Below are positions 1 through 9,473 of a DNA stretch of 64,000 bases, in pieces (the first letter of the stretch is position 1; every line of letters begins with the position of its first letter). The DNA comes from Leptospiraceae bacterium (GTDB lineage Bacteria > Spirochaetota > Leptospiria > Leptospirales > Leptospiraceae): assembly GCA_015075105.1 (NCBI GenBank), contig JABTUZ010000001.1, positions 755,001 to 819,000 of the forward strand, written 5' to 3'. The translations under genes were made by a program, and so were the position numbers. The notes beneath the pieces were generated by a model. That model did no database searches, was not told the origin of the DNA, and saw only the letters and a list, made by a program, of their open reading frames with translations.

Positions 1-1719
1 CAAACAGTGGATAGAGGGTTTTCTATTCCGTCTAATTTTCCTTTAGGAAATAATCTTAATGCGTTGAATGATGCAACTGGTAGTAGTGCAGAGGACTCTG
101 ATCTAGGTCGAAAAGAATTGGAATCCGGTGGGTATAAGATTGTAGCAATCCCTATGCTATTCAATGATTCTACTTTGCAGAAATTAGAACTCGATAGTGG
201 AGGTTCGCCAAAAGAATCATTATTTGACCCGGAAAAATTGTTTCCTCAAAATTCTCCTCCAATCATTTATCAGATTTTTCAAAATTCAGAAAGGACTCAC
301 CCGGATAATAGTTTTGCAAAAGAGCCACCAGTACAAGAGCCGAGAAAATCAGTTGATTCAAAATTAGAAACTGAAAAACAAGAGTCCGATTCTTCTAAAG
401 AAAAAACTTCACCCGCCTTAGACACTCAAACTGAGCAAACGAAAAAATCTTCTCCTCTTGATTCAGGAGGGTATTCAGGGGGATTTGGCGATCGGTATGC
501 TGAATCTAAATTAAACGATCTGCTAAATAAAGAATCCTTACCACAAAAAAAATCAGACGAAATTTTAGAGTCTGCGGTATTCGATGCGAACTGGTCAAAG
601 TTTCAAAGCCTTCCGATTAAGGATAGAAGATCAGGAATAGAAAGAAGAAAATCAAATGAAAGAAGAGGTGACTTTCAGAGAAAGGATAGAAGGTCTGGAG
701 AAGATCGAAGAAAAAACGATCTATTTAAAGAAAGAGAAGAATTCTTAGAAAAGAAGAAAGAAGAGAAAGAAGAAGATTCGCTTAGCAATTTCGCCGATAA
801 GAAATTGTCAGATTTTTTGCCTCAAGTTTCATTTCCTCCATCGTTACAGCCGGGGTATTTTCCATTTGAAAAACTACCGATTCTCTTACCTGATCCGCAA
901 GAAAATGAAATTCAAATTCATCCGTTACCTTTGCCGAGCCCTGTAGAAAAACAAATTCTTCCAGAGCCAAGTGTGATTCGTGATGGTGAAGATCATTCTA
1001 AGGAAAGTAAAGAAATTATTTCTCCAATAAATCTTTCTCTGATTGATTTGCCAATACCAACAGATATTTTATTAAAACCGGAAAGTTCTGAAACCTCAAA
1101 TGGTTTGCCTTATGTAGTGGTCGAAAAGGAATCTCCGCCACAGATTCAAGACGACAAAAAAGAAAATGAATTTGGAAAAAAAGAAAATCAGTTTACAAAA
1201 ATTTTGTTACCGGATCCGGTTGACTTCTCTCATGAAGAAAAGGAAATCGAGGCAAGCCCCCTCCCTCAAATCCCACAAACACCTTTTGATGAAGATAAGG
1301 AATTGCCTGAGGTTGAAGTCGTTGATGGCAACTTAGACGAATTAGAGCCACCACCGGAAGCAGAGCAGGCAGAAGTCAACCAACCTGAGCCAGAAAGAAC
1401 TATCCACGGTATTTTAGAATTAAAGCCCCCTGAAGCGGATGACGCACCGTTTTTGACATTGACTTATGATTTTGGAAAAATTCCACACTCTTTCAGGCTT
1501 TCTAAAAATCATACAGTAATGGAATATTCTTATTATAAATATAAGCCAATGCTAATGAAGGCCCAGGAATTTGCACGAAGGAAAATGTTGAAAAATGCGT
1601 TAAACTACTATCGCGTTATCAAATCTCAAAATATTCCTCCTGAGCTAAAGAAAATGATTAATAGAAATATCACGGATATTACCGAGTTTATGGAAAAATA
1701 TTTAATGGCAAAGGGTTGA
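1..1719 (+). CDS. Low-complexity hypothetical protein, possibly 5'-partial
   Basis: I do not recognise this protein. A GTG at position 7 could be the start, but the frame stays open to base 1, so the true start may lie outside the window. From GTG it is 570 residues with no signal peptide or membrane segment, so it is probably cytosolic. Residues 1-470 are low-complexity, rich in Pro, Glu, Lys and Ser. They include recurring SGG motifs (about residues 40, 64 and 153) and a strongly basic cluster at 206-236 built on repeated DRRSG/ERR units. An acidic Pro/Glu linker (about 430-465) leads to a probably folded C-terminal segment (about 480-570) that is helical and rich in Tyr, Lys and Met. It converges on the next gene with a 19-bp gap. 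The frame itself is convincing; the function is unknown. Confidence 0.75.
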   Translation, partial: QTVDRGFSIPSNFPLGNNLNALNDATGSSAEDSDLGRKELESGGYKIVAIPMLFNDSTLQKLELDSGGSPKESLFDPEKLFPQNSPPIIYQIFQNSERTHPDNSFAKEPPVQEPRKSVDSKLETEKQESDSSKEKTSPALDTQTEQTKKSSPLDSGGYSGGFGDRYAESKLNDLLNKESLPQKKSDEILESAVFDANWSKFQSLPIKDRRSGIERRKSNERRGDFQRKDRRSGEDRRKNDLFKEREEFLEKKKEEKEEDSLSNFADKKLSDFLPQVSFPPSLQPGYFPFEKLPILLPDPQENEIQIHPLPLPSPVEKQILPEPSVIRDGEDHSKESKEIISPINLSLIDLPIPTDILLKPESSETSNGLPYVVVEKESPPQIQDDKKENEFGKKENQFTKILLPDPVDFSHEEKEIEASPLPQIPQTPFDEDKELPEVEVVDGNLDELEPPPEAEQAEVNQPEPERTIHGILELKPPEADDAPFLTLTYDFGKIPHSFRLSKNHTVMEYSYYKYKPMLMKAQEFARRKMLKNALNYYRVIKSQNIPPELKKMINRNITDITEFMEKYLMAKG

Positions 1720-1738
1720 GAATCTTAAAGAAGAAGTC

Positions 1739-3352
1739 TTACTCTTTAGAAATTTTATGTTTTGAAACTCTCTGAATTACAATGATCCCGTCTTTTTCAA
1801 AAATTGTTTGGAACTTTTTTGAATGGAGTAAGCTATCTTTTAATATTTTTAATTCTTCCAATGATTTGTAAGGCGAAAATCCATTTTGTAAATTAAAGAA
1901 CAGGTAATCTTTTGGCTCCATTGTCATAGGGAAAATTTGGCTTTTCCTATTTACAAATCCTGAGACATCAAATTGAGCATTCACTTTAGAATGATTTGGG
2001 ATAATAGAAGAGGCTTCAATCACACTTTGAAATTTACTGTAATCTATTTTCGGAATCTGCAACGGAAAAAATTGATCTTTTGAAGATCTGAATAGTGTTA
2101 GGCTTAAAAATAGGAGTAGAAAAGGTAGAGTAAGTAAGTTTTTGGAGGGTTGAAAATTTTCGATTTTTTTAAATCCTTCTACGCTTCCATAAATTAGAAA
2201 AGGAAGAATTGTATAGCTGTAATAATTATAGAAATCGTTGAACCATATTCTATCAGAGCTAAAGTGAAAAATAAAAATTGGAATTAGTATGAGAAAGATT
2301 TTTGGATAAAAAAAGAAAAGAAAACTAAAAGAAAGCGATATATCAAAAAGTAGAGATTTTTTTTGTACAAACAACATAAAAACTTTTATCGGATTCGATA
2401 GAATTTGTATCGCAATTTCTGAAATTGAATTTCCCCATTTACTCCAATCCAAAAGCCAATTGATTTTTGCTCCTGAATCTATCGAGTCTTGAATCCAAGG
2501 AACTAAGTAGAAAAAGTAGCCAATGGAGACAGCAATCAAAATCGTGCCCATTTTTTTTCTTTTGGTGAACAATAGAAAAATTCCCAAAAGAGTCATGTAT
2601 ATAGAAATATCTTCCTTGATAAAAATACAGATTAGAAATAGGAAGTAGCTTAATATTTTTTTTTCTTTTTGAATTGCCCAAAAAAGCAGAACACAAAAAA
2701 ATAAGAATATTTGTTCAAAGTGATAAGATTGAAATAAACGATATACATAGATATTGATCATAAAAAAGCAAAGTAAAAAAAAGAATTGAAAGCCTCTGAT
2801 GTTCCTTGAAATCAGATAGAGAGAAATCGCAAAAACTCCCAGTAGGTTATAGAACAACAAAGAGTATCCATACCCAAGACGGTATTCACTGAAAACCATA
2901 AATGGAGACAATAAAATAATTGCCGGAGAAAAATGGTGGGATAAATAATTGGAGTTTTCTGTTTGTCCATGGTAGTTTGTTGAAAAAAAATTTCCTTTGA
3001 GTGTAGAGTTTAAAACTTCAGCCATAGATACATAGTCCATGTCCCCTAGAAAAAACGATTGAAAATGTGAATTGTGTATAGAAAAAAAATGAATAGAATA
3101 AATTACACAAGCAAGGAAGGCAAAAGCAATTTCTTTATAGCACGAGTTTGAGTTTTCTGTAGTTTTTACTTGAATTAAATTTTTCTTGAATATAAAAAAA
3201 ACAAGCAATCCTATAATAAATACTACAATAGATAAAAAGCGTATAGGTTTCCTAAAGTCAGGAACTTCTGTAAAGGAAATCAGATAAATTAAACTAATAA
3301 TAAATAAGAACAGGAAAAATGTGAGAAAGTCGATTTTTCTTTGCATTCTCAT
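1739..3352 (-). CDS. DUF2079-family multi-pass membrane protein
   Basis: A 537-residue integral membrane protein with about ten or more hydrophobic helices, the first at residues 8-27. A soluble C-terminal tail (about 420-537) follows. The segment around residues 100-145, with a GDMDY motif and later a YLSHHFSP motif in a loop, is typical of DUF2079 proteins. These are uncharacterised and resemble glycosyltransferase-C-type membrane enzymes in layout. ATG start at 3352. It appears monocistronic, lies on the opposite strand to both neighbours, and has a very AT-rich upstream gap. A role in envelope glycan assembly is possible but is only inference. Confidence 0.8.
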   Translation of the reverse strand: MRMQRKIDFLTFFLFLFIISLIYLISFTEVPDFRKPIRFLSIVVFIIGLLVFFIFKKNLIQVKTTENSNSCYKEIAFAFLACVIYSIHFFSIHNSHFQSFFLGDMDYVSMAEVLNSTLKGNFFSTNYHGQTENSNYLSHHFSPAIILLSPFMVFSEYRLGYGYSLLFYNLLGVFAISLYLISRNIRGFQFFFLLCFFMINIYVYRLFQSYHFEQIFLFFCVLLFWAIQKEKKILSYFLFLICIFIKEDISIYMTLLGIFLLFTKRKKMGTILIAVSIGYFFYLVPWIQDSIDSGAKINWLLDWSKWGNSISEIAIQILSNPIKVFMLFVQKKSLLFDISLSFSFLFFFYPKIFLILIPIFIFHFSSDRIWFNDFYNYYSYTILPFLIYGSVEGFKKIENFQPSKNLLTLPFLLLFLSLTLFRSSKDQFFPLQIPKIDYSKFQSVIEASSIIPNHSKVNAQFDVSGFVNRKSQIFPMTMEPKDYLFFNLQNGFSPYKSLEELKILKDSLLHSKKFQTIFEKDGIIVIQRVSKHKISKE

Positions 3353-3480
3353 AATGGATAAAAAAATAGGAACTGTATGTCAACTAAGGTTATTTTCAAA
3401 TTGAATTTAATGTCTTTGCATTGTTACTCAATTGGCAAGCATTGCTTAAGAGTCAAAGAATCGTAGTAAGGGGGAGCATT

Positions 3481-4542
3481 ATGAATAAATCTAGAAATGT
3501 ATTCCTTGTCTTTTTTGGATTTTTTGTGTTATTTTTAGGGGTCATAGGCGGGTTAAGTAGAATCGGAGTATTGCAGATTTCCAATAATTTTCACTGGAAT
3601 GATATGCACGGTCCACTTATGGTTTCCGGATTTTTAGGAATAGTCATTAGTCTGGAAAGAGCGGTTGCTTTAAATAAATATTGGGGGTATTTTTCTCCTG
3701 TATTTAGTATACTGGGTGCAGTTTTTCTTGCTTTTGATGTTCTTTCTCTTCCCATTGCATCTGTGTTTTTTGCAATCGGAAATTTATTTCTCGTAGGAAT
3801 CTTTCTCTATTTTTTAAAAATACATTTTGATCGAAATTTAGTTTTTATGGCGATAGGAGCGTTTTTTTTCTTTCTTGGAAATTTGTATTTAATCTTCGGA
3901 AATTCAATCTATGTAGCGGTAAGTTTTTGGATCGTATTTTTAATTCTTACTATAGTCGCAGAAAGGCTTGAACTATCTTCTTTTTTAGTCAGATCAAAAA
4001 ACCAAATTCTTCTTTTATGGATACTTTTATTTTTAGTCGGAATATTTTCTTTTTTGAAAACAGGAGGAGTTTTTTTTGGAGCGGCAATTTTAGGTGTGGC
4101 TTTATGGCTTGCGTTTAACGACATCGCAAGAAGAACGGTACAAAAAACTGGGCTTGCGCGATTTAGTGCGTTTAGTCTTTTGATTGGGTATGTATGGCTT
4201 GGGGTATCCGGTGTCTTGTTTATTTTAATGCAAGATTTGAAACCGGGTTATTATTATGATTCTGTAGTTCATTCTTTTTTTCTTGGGTTTATTATGCTGA
4301 TGATATTTGGGCACGCTCCTATTATCTTTCCGTCTGTCTTGGGTGTAGGTTTCGTATATAGCCCCATATTTTATATTCATGTTCTTGTCATGAACTTTGC
4401 TTTGGTTCTTAGGGTTTACGGCAATCTTACTGGAAATTTTTCGTTGAGAGTATTTGGGGGAATCGGGAATTCAATATCTATTGGTTTATTTTTACTATTT
4501 ACCATGCCTCTTGTTTTAAAACAAGTTTTGAATAAAAAATGA
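3481..4542 (+). CDS. Multi-pass membrane protein, NnrS-like motifs
   Basis: A very hydrophobic protein of 353 residues with about 10-12 membrane helices. I chose the ATG at 3481 because a strong ribosome site (AGGGGGAG) lies just upstream; an in-frame TTG at 3421 would add 20 residues but lacks one. Two histidine-containing motifs stand out: HGPLMVSGF with a following LERAVAL near the N-terminus, and HSFFLGF followed by FGHAPIIFPS near the C-terminus. Similar paired His motifs occur in NnrS-type membrane proteins linked to nitric-oxide and haem-copper metabolism. The match is from memory and distant. No denitrification gene is nearby, so substrate and role are open. Confidence 0.65.
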   Translation: MNKSRNVFLVFFGFFVLFLGVIGGLSRIGVLQISNNFHWNDMHGPLMVSGFLGIVISLERAVALNKYWGYFSPVFSILGAVFLAFDVLSLPIASVFFAIGNLFLVGIFLYFLKIHFDRNLVFMAIGAFFFFLGNLYLIFGNSIYVAVSFWIVFLILTIVAERLELSSFLVRSKNQILLLWILLFLVGIFSFLKTGGVFFGAAILGVALWLAFNDIARRTVQKTGLARFSAFSLLIGYVWLGVSGVLFILMQDLKPGYYYDSVVHSFFLGFIMLMIFGHAPIIFPSVLGVGFVYSPIFYIHVLVMNFALVLRVYGNLTGNFSLRVFGGIGNSISIGLFLLFTMPLVLKQVLNKK

Positions 4543-4599
4543 TTCTTAATTCACAGATAGAATTTCAAAGTAATAAGAATTTTCTTTAGAGGGTAATTT

Positions 4600-5139
4600 A
4601 TGACTGTTCAATTTTTTCAATTAATACTAATTTCTTGTTTTTCTGTTCTACTTTTTTTCTCAATCGTTGTGGTCTATTTAGAATGGAGAAAGTTTAGAAA
4701 GAGATGGTACAAGGTTATTTTTGATGCTCCTTTTTTATTAGCGTTTACGAGTATTCTTCTTTCATTTTTTGTTTCTGAGTATGCAGAAAAATTTTCCTAC
4801 TTTTACACGAAGGGGCTTTCTTCTCTTTTGCTTTTGTTGTACGGTATCTATAGTACACTTTTTAATTTTAAAACCGAAGAAAGCCCAGGGAGTATTCGAC
4901 TAACGTTACGAGGCGCTCTTGGAATTACCTTTTTAGTTACTACTGGAATCTGTGCTTTTAGTGCAGAAGCAGTTTCTACTTTTCAACAAGATGAGAACAA
5001 AAGAATCGCGGATGAAAATGCAAAAGGATTTCTTGATAAAATTTCTAATAATGTAGATTCAGAAGGAAAAAAATTGATTCGAAGAATTCCACAATTCAAA
5101 GGCTATAAAATGAGAGAACTGAAACGTATAAAAAAATAG
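4600..5139 (+). CDS. Small membrane protein, N-terminal part of a probable frameshifted protein
   Basis: ATG start preceded by TTAGAGGG. The 179 residues include hydrophobic helices at about 5-27, 43-60, 70-87 and 103-123, then a charged C-terminal stretch. It ends at a TAG directly after a run of seven A bases (5130-5136). The -1 frame opens right after that run and continues the charged helix without a break for another 234 residues, so the intended product is probably about 413 residues: a membrane anchor plus a long coiled coil. I do not recognise the family. Whether the stop is bypassed by slippage, is a mutation, or is a miscounted homopolymer cannot be decided here. Confidence 0.6.
   Translation: MTVQFFQLILISCFSVLLFFSIVVVYLEWRKFRKRWYKVIFDAPFLLAFTSILLSFFVSEYAEKFSYFYTKGLSSLLLLLYGIYSTLFNFKTEESPGSIRLTLRGALGITFLVTTGICAFSAEAVSTFQQDENKRIADENAKGFLDKISNNVDSEGKKLIRRIPQFKGYKMRELKRIKK
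5130..5139 (+). other. Candidate -1 frameshift site (A AAA AAA then TAG)
   Basis: In the frame of the upstream gene the bases read ATA AAA AAA TAG, so positions 5130-5136 form the heptamer A AAA AAA in exactly the X XXY YYZ register used for bacterial -1 slippage, and the stop codon is next. A one-base backward slip enters a frame that stays open to 5837. The downstream frame has no ATG for at least the first 35 codons and no convincing ribosome site. An eighth A in the true genome would give the same protein without slippage. Confidence 0.5.
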
Positions 5140-5840
5140 CACAAAAACACGAAGAGTTAAAGCAGCACGAATTGGTTTTTAATCAAGCAATTAAAGATAG
5201 GGATGAAAATATAAAAAAAAAGGATGATTCTTTTTTATCCATACTGAAAGAGAAAGAAGAAGCAATCAAACAAAAAGATATTTATCTTGCAGAAGTACTA
5301 AAAGATAAAGAAGAAAAAATCCAAGAAAAAGAAAAATTGTATCAGCAAACACTAAAAGAAAAAGAGAATATCGAGAAAGAAAAAGCCAAAGAAATTTTTG
5401 AGAAGAGTGAGAATTTTTTACATTCACTACAATCAAAAGAGGATAGCTTCAAAAAAAAAGAAGAACAATATATTCAGCAAATAAAAGAAAAAGAATTGAG
5501 TTTAAAGCAAAAAGATGAAAATTATTTGCAAAATATAAAAGAAAAAGAAAATTTTTGCAAATTAAAAGAAGAGAACTTAACTCAATCCATCAAAGAAAAA
5601 GAGTCTCAGTTGAAAGAGAAGGATACTCTTATCAAACAAAAGGATGAAACGTTTATTCATATTTTGAAAGAAAAAGACAATACATTAAAATTAAAAGAGG
5701 AATCCTATTCTCAACTCGTAAAGGACAGAGAAACAATTTTGAAACAAAAAGAAGACACTTGCAATATTCAAATAAAAGAAAGAGATTCTATTATTAAACA
5801 GAAAGACGAGTCTTTGAAAAATTGTAATTCTAAATTATAA
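5136..5840 (+). CDS. Coiled-coil repeat region, probable -1 continuation of the upstream gene
   Basis: Read after a -1 slip at 5136 this gives 234 residues; the first non-ATG start available on its own is a TTG at 5172. The sequence is almost entirely Lys, Glu, Gln, Asp and Ile/Leu. It is built from about ten copies of an 18-residue (54-bp) unit with the pattern (I/L)KEKE..(I/L)KQKDE.yL.q, and two units are lengthened by 6-8 residues. Such a repeat should form a long, highly charged helix or coiled coil. It has no signal peptide or membrane segment of its own. Its stop touches the stop of the convergent efflux gene with no gap. Independent translation is possible but poorly supported. Confidence 0.55.
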   Translation: MAQKHEELKQHELVFNQAIKDRDENIKKKDDSFLSILKEKEEAIKQKDIYLAEVLKDKEEKIQEKEKLYQQTLKEKENIEKEKAKEIFEKSENFLHSLQSKEDSFKKKEEQYIQQIKEKELSLKQKDENYLQNIKEKENFCKLKEENLTQSIKEKESQLKEKDTLIKQKDETFIHILKEKDNTLKLKEESYSQLVKDRETILKQKEDTCNIQIKERDSIIKQKDESLKNCNSKL

Positions 5841-7349
5841 TCATTCGTACATTTCCCATCCTCCTCCCAGTGCCTTATAAATTGAAATTAGGTACAGTGC
5901 AAGGCTTAGATTGCTTTGGGCTAACGCATTTTCTGAATTGAATAGAGATTGTTGAGCCGTAACTACGTTTAGAAAATCTGTTTTTCCGGCTATATAAAGA
6001 GTCATAGAAATCTTTACCGATTTTCTGTAATTTTCTACTGCCTCTTGTAGATACTTTAATCGTTTTTCTTCATTGCCATAACTAACAAGTGAGCTTTCTA
6101 CTTCTTTAAATGCGATCAGTAAAGTTTTTTCATATAGTAGCAGTACCTCTTCCCTGACACTTTTTTGAAGTTCCACATTCCAACTGATCCTTCCTGCCGT
6201 AAAAATCGGGAGACTAACAGATGGTCCAGCCGTCCAAAAGACACTATTTGAAGTACCAATATCGCTCGCGTTGGTTCCGGAAAACCCTACAGTTCCGGTG
6301 AGCGTAAATTTTGGAAAAAAATCTGATTTAGCTACACCGATTTTTGCAGTCGCTGAATGCAGCTGAGCTTCAATTTTTCTTACATCCGGTCTTCTCTGAA
6401 CTAAATCTGATGGAAAGCCGACTGGGATATTTCTGGGGAAGTTAGGTATATCCGATGGGTTCGATAGAGTTTTTTGTAGATATTGAGGCTCCTTCCCTAA
6501 TAGTACACTTAAGTTTTGTATCGCAATTTTTTCTGCAGATTCTAAAATAGGAATTTGAGCTTTCGTATTAGCCACGAGTGCATTTGCATTGGAAGTATCC
6601 AAAATACTTGCAAATCCTGCTTCGTATCTTTTTTTCATAATCAAAGAGGTTTGTTCTTGAATCTTTAGTTGTTCTTTGGCAATAGAAATTTGTTTTTGAA
6701 ATGTTCTCAGATTTACATAATTAGTGGCTACATCAGAAATTAGAGTTAAAAATATTCCTCGCCTATCTTCGAGAGTCATTTGTAGGTTAGCATTTGCAGA
6801 TTCTATATTTCGTCTAACGCCTCCAAAAACGTCTAACGTCCATGAAGCGGTCAATCCTGTTTGAAATAGATTGGTCGCGCTTTTGGTAGATGGACTTTTT
6901 TCTGTAGCAGCAATTATTTGAGAATTGCTCGGTGGAATACTCGTGGCTTGTGCAGTGTTCGTTGTGTTATTTGAAGACGAAACAGACATAGAGTTGTGGC
7001 GACGGGTCATTGCACCTTGAATCCCAAGCTCAGGAAATAGTCCTGCTGTCATTATTCCGAGTGATGCTCTTGCTTGGGCTACTCGAAAACCAGCTTGACG
7101 AATATCTAAATTGGAATGAATTGATTCTTCAATAAGCTCTGTTAAAATTGGGTCATTAAAATTTTTCCACCAATAGGCTAAGTTGATAGGATTTTTGTCA
7201 TCGTCTTGTAGTATATCATTTTCCCATTTTTGGGGAATCGGTATTTGTGGTCTTCTAAAATCTGGACCTACTGTGCAATACACAAATAATATACTTGTAT
7301 TATAGAAAAATAGTATCAAAAATACATTGTGTAAAAAATTTTTATTCAT
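5841..7349 (-). CDS. TolC/NodT-family outer-membrane efflux lipoprotein
   Basis: Outer-membrane channel of a tripartite exporter. From the ATG at 7349 it has 502 residues: a signal peptide, a lipobox ending at Cys25 (FVYC), and the family hallmark VGPDFRRP straight after the lipid Cys. Two repeated efflux-protein (OEP) domains follow, with long helices and an LGVAKS/IGVAKS-type segment in the second half. A TTG four codons upstream is also possible. The gene overlaps the 3' end of macB by 8 bp, so it is the third gene of a macA-macB-channel operon. By family knowledge it would form the duct that takes MacAB substrates across the outer membrane. The substrate is not predictable. Confidence 0.9.
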   Translation of the reverse strand: MNKNFLHNVFLILFFYNTSILFVYCTVGPDFRRPQIPIPQKWENDILQDDDKNPINLAYWWKNFNDPILTELIEESIHSNLDIRQAGFRVAQARASLGIMTAGLFPELGIQGAMTRRHNSMSVSSSNNTTNTAQATSIPPSNSQIIAATEKSPSTKSATNLFQTGLTASWTLDVFGGVRRNIESANANLQMTLEDRRGIFLTLISDVATNYVNLRTFQKQISIAKEQLKIQEQTSLIMKKRYEAGFASILDTSNANALVANTKAQIPILESAEKIAIQNLSVLLGKEPQYLQKTLSNPSDIPNFPRNIPVGFPSDLVQRRPDVRKIEAQLHSATAKIGVAKSDFFPKFTLTGTVGFSGTNASDIGTSNSVFWTAGPSVSLPIFTAGRISWNVELQKSVREEVLLLYEKTLLIAFKEVESSLVSYGNEEKRLKYLQEAVENYRKSVKISMTLYIAGKTDFLNVVTAQQSLFNSENALAQSNLSLALYLISIYKALGGGWEMYE

Positions 7350-9468
7350 ATCTAAGAGCACTTATTGGATCTAATTTTGATGCTTTCCATGCAGGGTAGT
7401 AACCAAAAATTATTCCTACCATAGTTGAGACTGCGAATGCAGCCACGATGGATTCGTAAGAAATTTCAGTTGGCCAGTGAAGTAAAACTCTAATTAAAAC
7501 AGATACACTTCTTCCTAGTAGAATTCCTATTATTCCTCCAAGAAAGCAAAGTGTAACAGCTTCAATTAAAAATTGTTGTAATATATTTTTACTTTTAGCT
7601 CCAACTGCCATTCTTAGCCCTATTTCTTTTGTTCTTTCAGTGACAGAGACGAGCATAATATTCATAATTCCTACACCACCTACAATCAATGAGATCATAG
7701 CAACTATCAATAAAAGATTTGTCATCATATTTGAGGTAGAAGATAGGGCTTTTGTCATTTCAGTCATATCTCGAATAGTAAAATCATTTTCTTTGTCATT
7801 TTGGATTCTATGTCTTTCTCTTAAAATCTTAGTAATCTCTTTAATTGCCAAAGGAATGACTTCAGGATTTTTCGCGGCAACTATGATTTGATCTATATTG
7901 GAAAATGAAATAAGCATGGGTGAGTTTGTGGATTGAACGCTGGAAGTAGCAGGGTAAAGTCCGGTGGAAGAACCCGGATAAAGTTTATTCAATGTGTTTA
8001 TCTGTTGGATAGAATCTGTGGAAGAGATTGAGCTTGAGTTTATGGAAGATAAAGAAGCAGCGCTAATCCTAAATTTTACTGTAGTCCACGGTGCAATTAA
8101 AATATCGTCTTGATCCATTCCCATCATATTGGCTCCTTTGAAACTAAGAACTCCAATTACAATAAACGGTACATTATTGAGTCTTACTTCTTTTCCGATT
8201 GGAGATTCGTTTTGAAATAATTCTCTTACTATAGTTTGTCCAAGGATACAGACTTTGTTTGAATTCCTTACATCTCTTTCAGTAAAAGGTGAGCCTAAAG
8301 ATAAATTCCACTCTCTTACATCTAAAAATGAAGGTGTAGTTCCATAAATATAGGCAGGGATCCAATTTTTATTTTGGAATACAATTTGAGTTCTTGTTCT
8401 GACAGTGGGTGCTACTGCACGAATGTATTTTGCTTCTCTTGAAATCGTCTCTGCATCTTCCGGTGTCAGAGTTGTGCTTGTACCTGCACCGTAAGATACC
8501 CCTCCGCTTGATGTTGTTCCGGGTAAAACAAGGAGACTGTTTGCTCCCATGCTGCTAATTGTTTCCTGAATTGAGGTGGATGAGCCTTTGCCTATTTCCA
8601 TCATGGCTATAACAGCACTTACACCAATTATGATCCCGAGAGTGGTAAGGGATGCACGCACAATATTTCGGATTAGACTTGTGTAGGCAGTATGAATTGT
8701 TCTTTTGAGACGCCATAGTGTATTTGATGTTTTTGAGACGTTATGAGAAATTGTAAAAATAGGGGTAATTTTTTTAGGTCTTGAAATCCTGTCGGATTCT
8801 ATAATTCCGTCTTTGATAGTAATTACTCTTTTTGCGTGGTTTGCAACATTGGTATCGTGAGTAACTAAAATAATCGTAACTCCTTCACTTTCGTTTAGTT
8901 CGCGAAATATATTCAGTATTTCTTCGCTTGTTTTTGTGTCTAAGTTCCCTGTAGGTTCATCAGCAAATAATAGAGAAGGACGAGTTATTAAAGCTCTTGC
9001 AATTGCTACTCTTTGCTGTTGACCTCCGGAAAGTTGAGATGGAAAGTGATTTATCCTATTATCTAACCCGACTTTTTTTAATACATCAATAGACCTTTTT
9101 TCTACTTCTTTATCTGATAGTGGATCGTCAGAATAAAATAACGGGATGATTACATTATTGAAAGAATTTGTACGAGGGAGTAAGTTGAAATTTTGAAAAA
9201 CAAAGCTAATTTTTTTATTTCTTATAATTGCTCTTTCATCCAAAGAAAGATTGCCTGCTTCTTTGCCATCTAAAAAATATTTTCCTGATGTTTGTCTGTC
9301 CAAGCAACCTAATATATTCATAAGGGTTGTTTTTCCTGATCCGGAAAGTCCCATTAAGGCAACGTATTCTCCTTGTTCAATTTTTAGAGAAATGCCGTGC
9401 AAGACTGGTGTTTCCAATTCACCCGTTTTGTAAGTTTTTGTAATATTTGAAAGTTCAATAAGAGGCAT
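7342..9468 (-). CDS. macB: MacB-type ABC transporter, ATPase plus permease
   Basis: A 708-residue fusion of an N-terminal ABC ATPase and a C-terminal permease. The ATPase shows Walker A (GLSGSGKTT, about residue 40), the signature LSGGQQQR (about 146) and Walker B LLFADEPTGNLD (about 166). The permease has the first helix near 275-295, a large periplasmic region, and three helices at the C-terminus with the FtsX-like motif MLVSVTERTKEIGLRMAVGA. It is somewhat longer than typical MacB (about 650), mostly in the periplasmic part, which is rich in Ser and Thr. ATG start, 5 bp after the macA stop. It drives export of lipopeptides, macrolide-like compounds or small proteins from the periplasm through the TolC partner. 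Confidence 0.92.
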   Translation of the reverse strand: MPLIELSNITKTYKTGELETPVLHGISLKIEQGEYVALMGLSGSGKTTLMNILGCLDRQTSGKYFLDGKEAGNLSLDERAIIRNKKISFVFQNFNLLPRTNSFNNVIIPLFYSDDPLSDKEVEKRSIDVLKKVGLDNRINHFPSQLSGGQQQRVAIARALITRPSLLFADEPTGNLDTKTSEEILNIFRELNESEGVTIILVTHDTNVANHAKRVITIKDGIIESDRISRPKKITPIFTISHNVSKTSNTLWRLKRTIHTAYTSLIRNIVRASLTTLGIIIGVSAVIAMMEIGKGSSTSIQETISSMGANSLLVLPGTTSSGGVSYGAGTSTTLTPEDAETISREAKYIRAVAPTVRTRTQIVFQNKNWIPAYIYGTTPSFLDVREWNLSLGSPFTERDVRNSNKVCILGQTIVRELFQNESPIGKEVRLNNVPFIVIGVLSFKGANMMGMDQDDILIAPWTTVKFRISAASLSSINSSSISSTDSIQQINTLNKLYPGSSTGLYPATSSVQSTNSPMLISFSNIDQIIVAAKNPEVIPLAIKEITKILRERHRIQNDKENDFTIRDMTEMTKALSSTSNMMTNLLLIVAMISLIVGGVGIMNIMLVSVTERTKEIGLRMAVGAKSKNILQQFLIEAVTLCFLGGIIGILLGRSVSVLIRVLLHWPTEISYESIVAAFAVSTMVGIIFGYYPAWKASKLDPISALRYE

Positions 9469-9473
9469 TGAAT

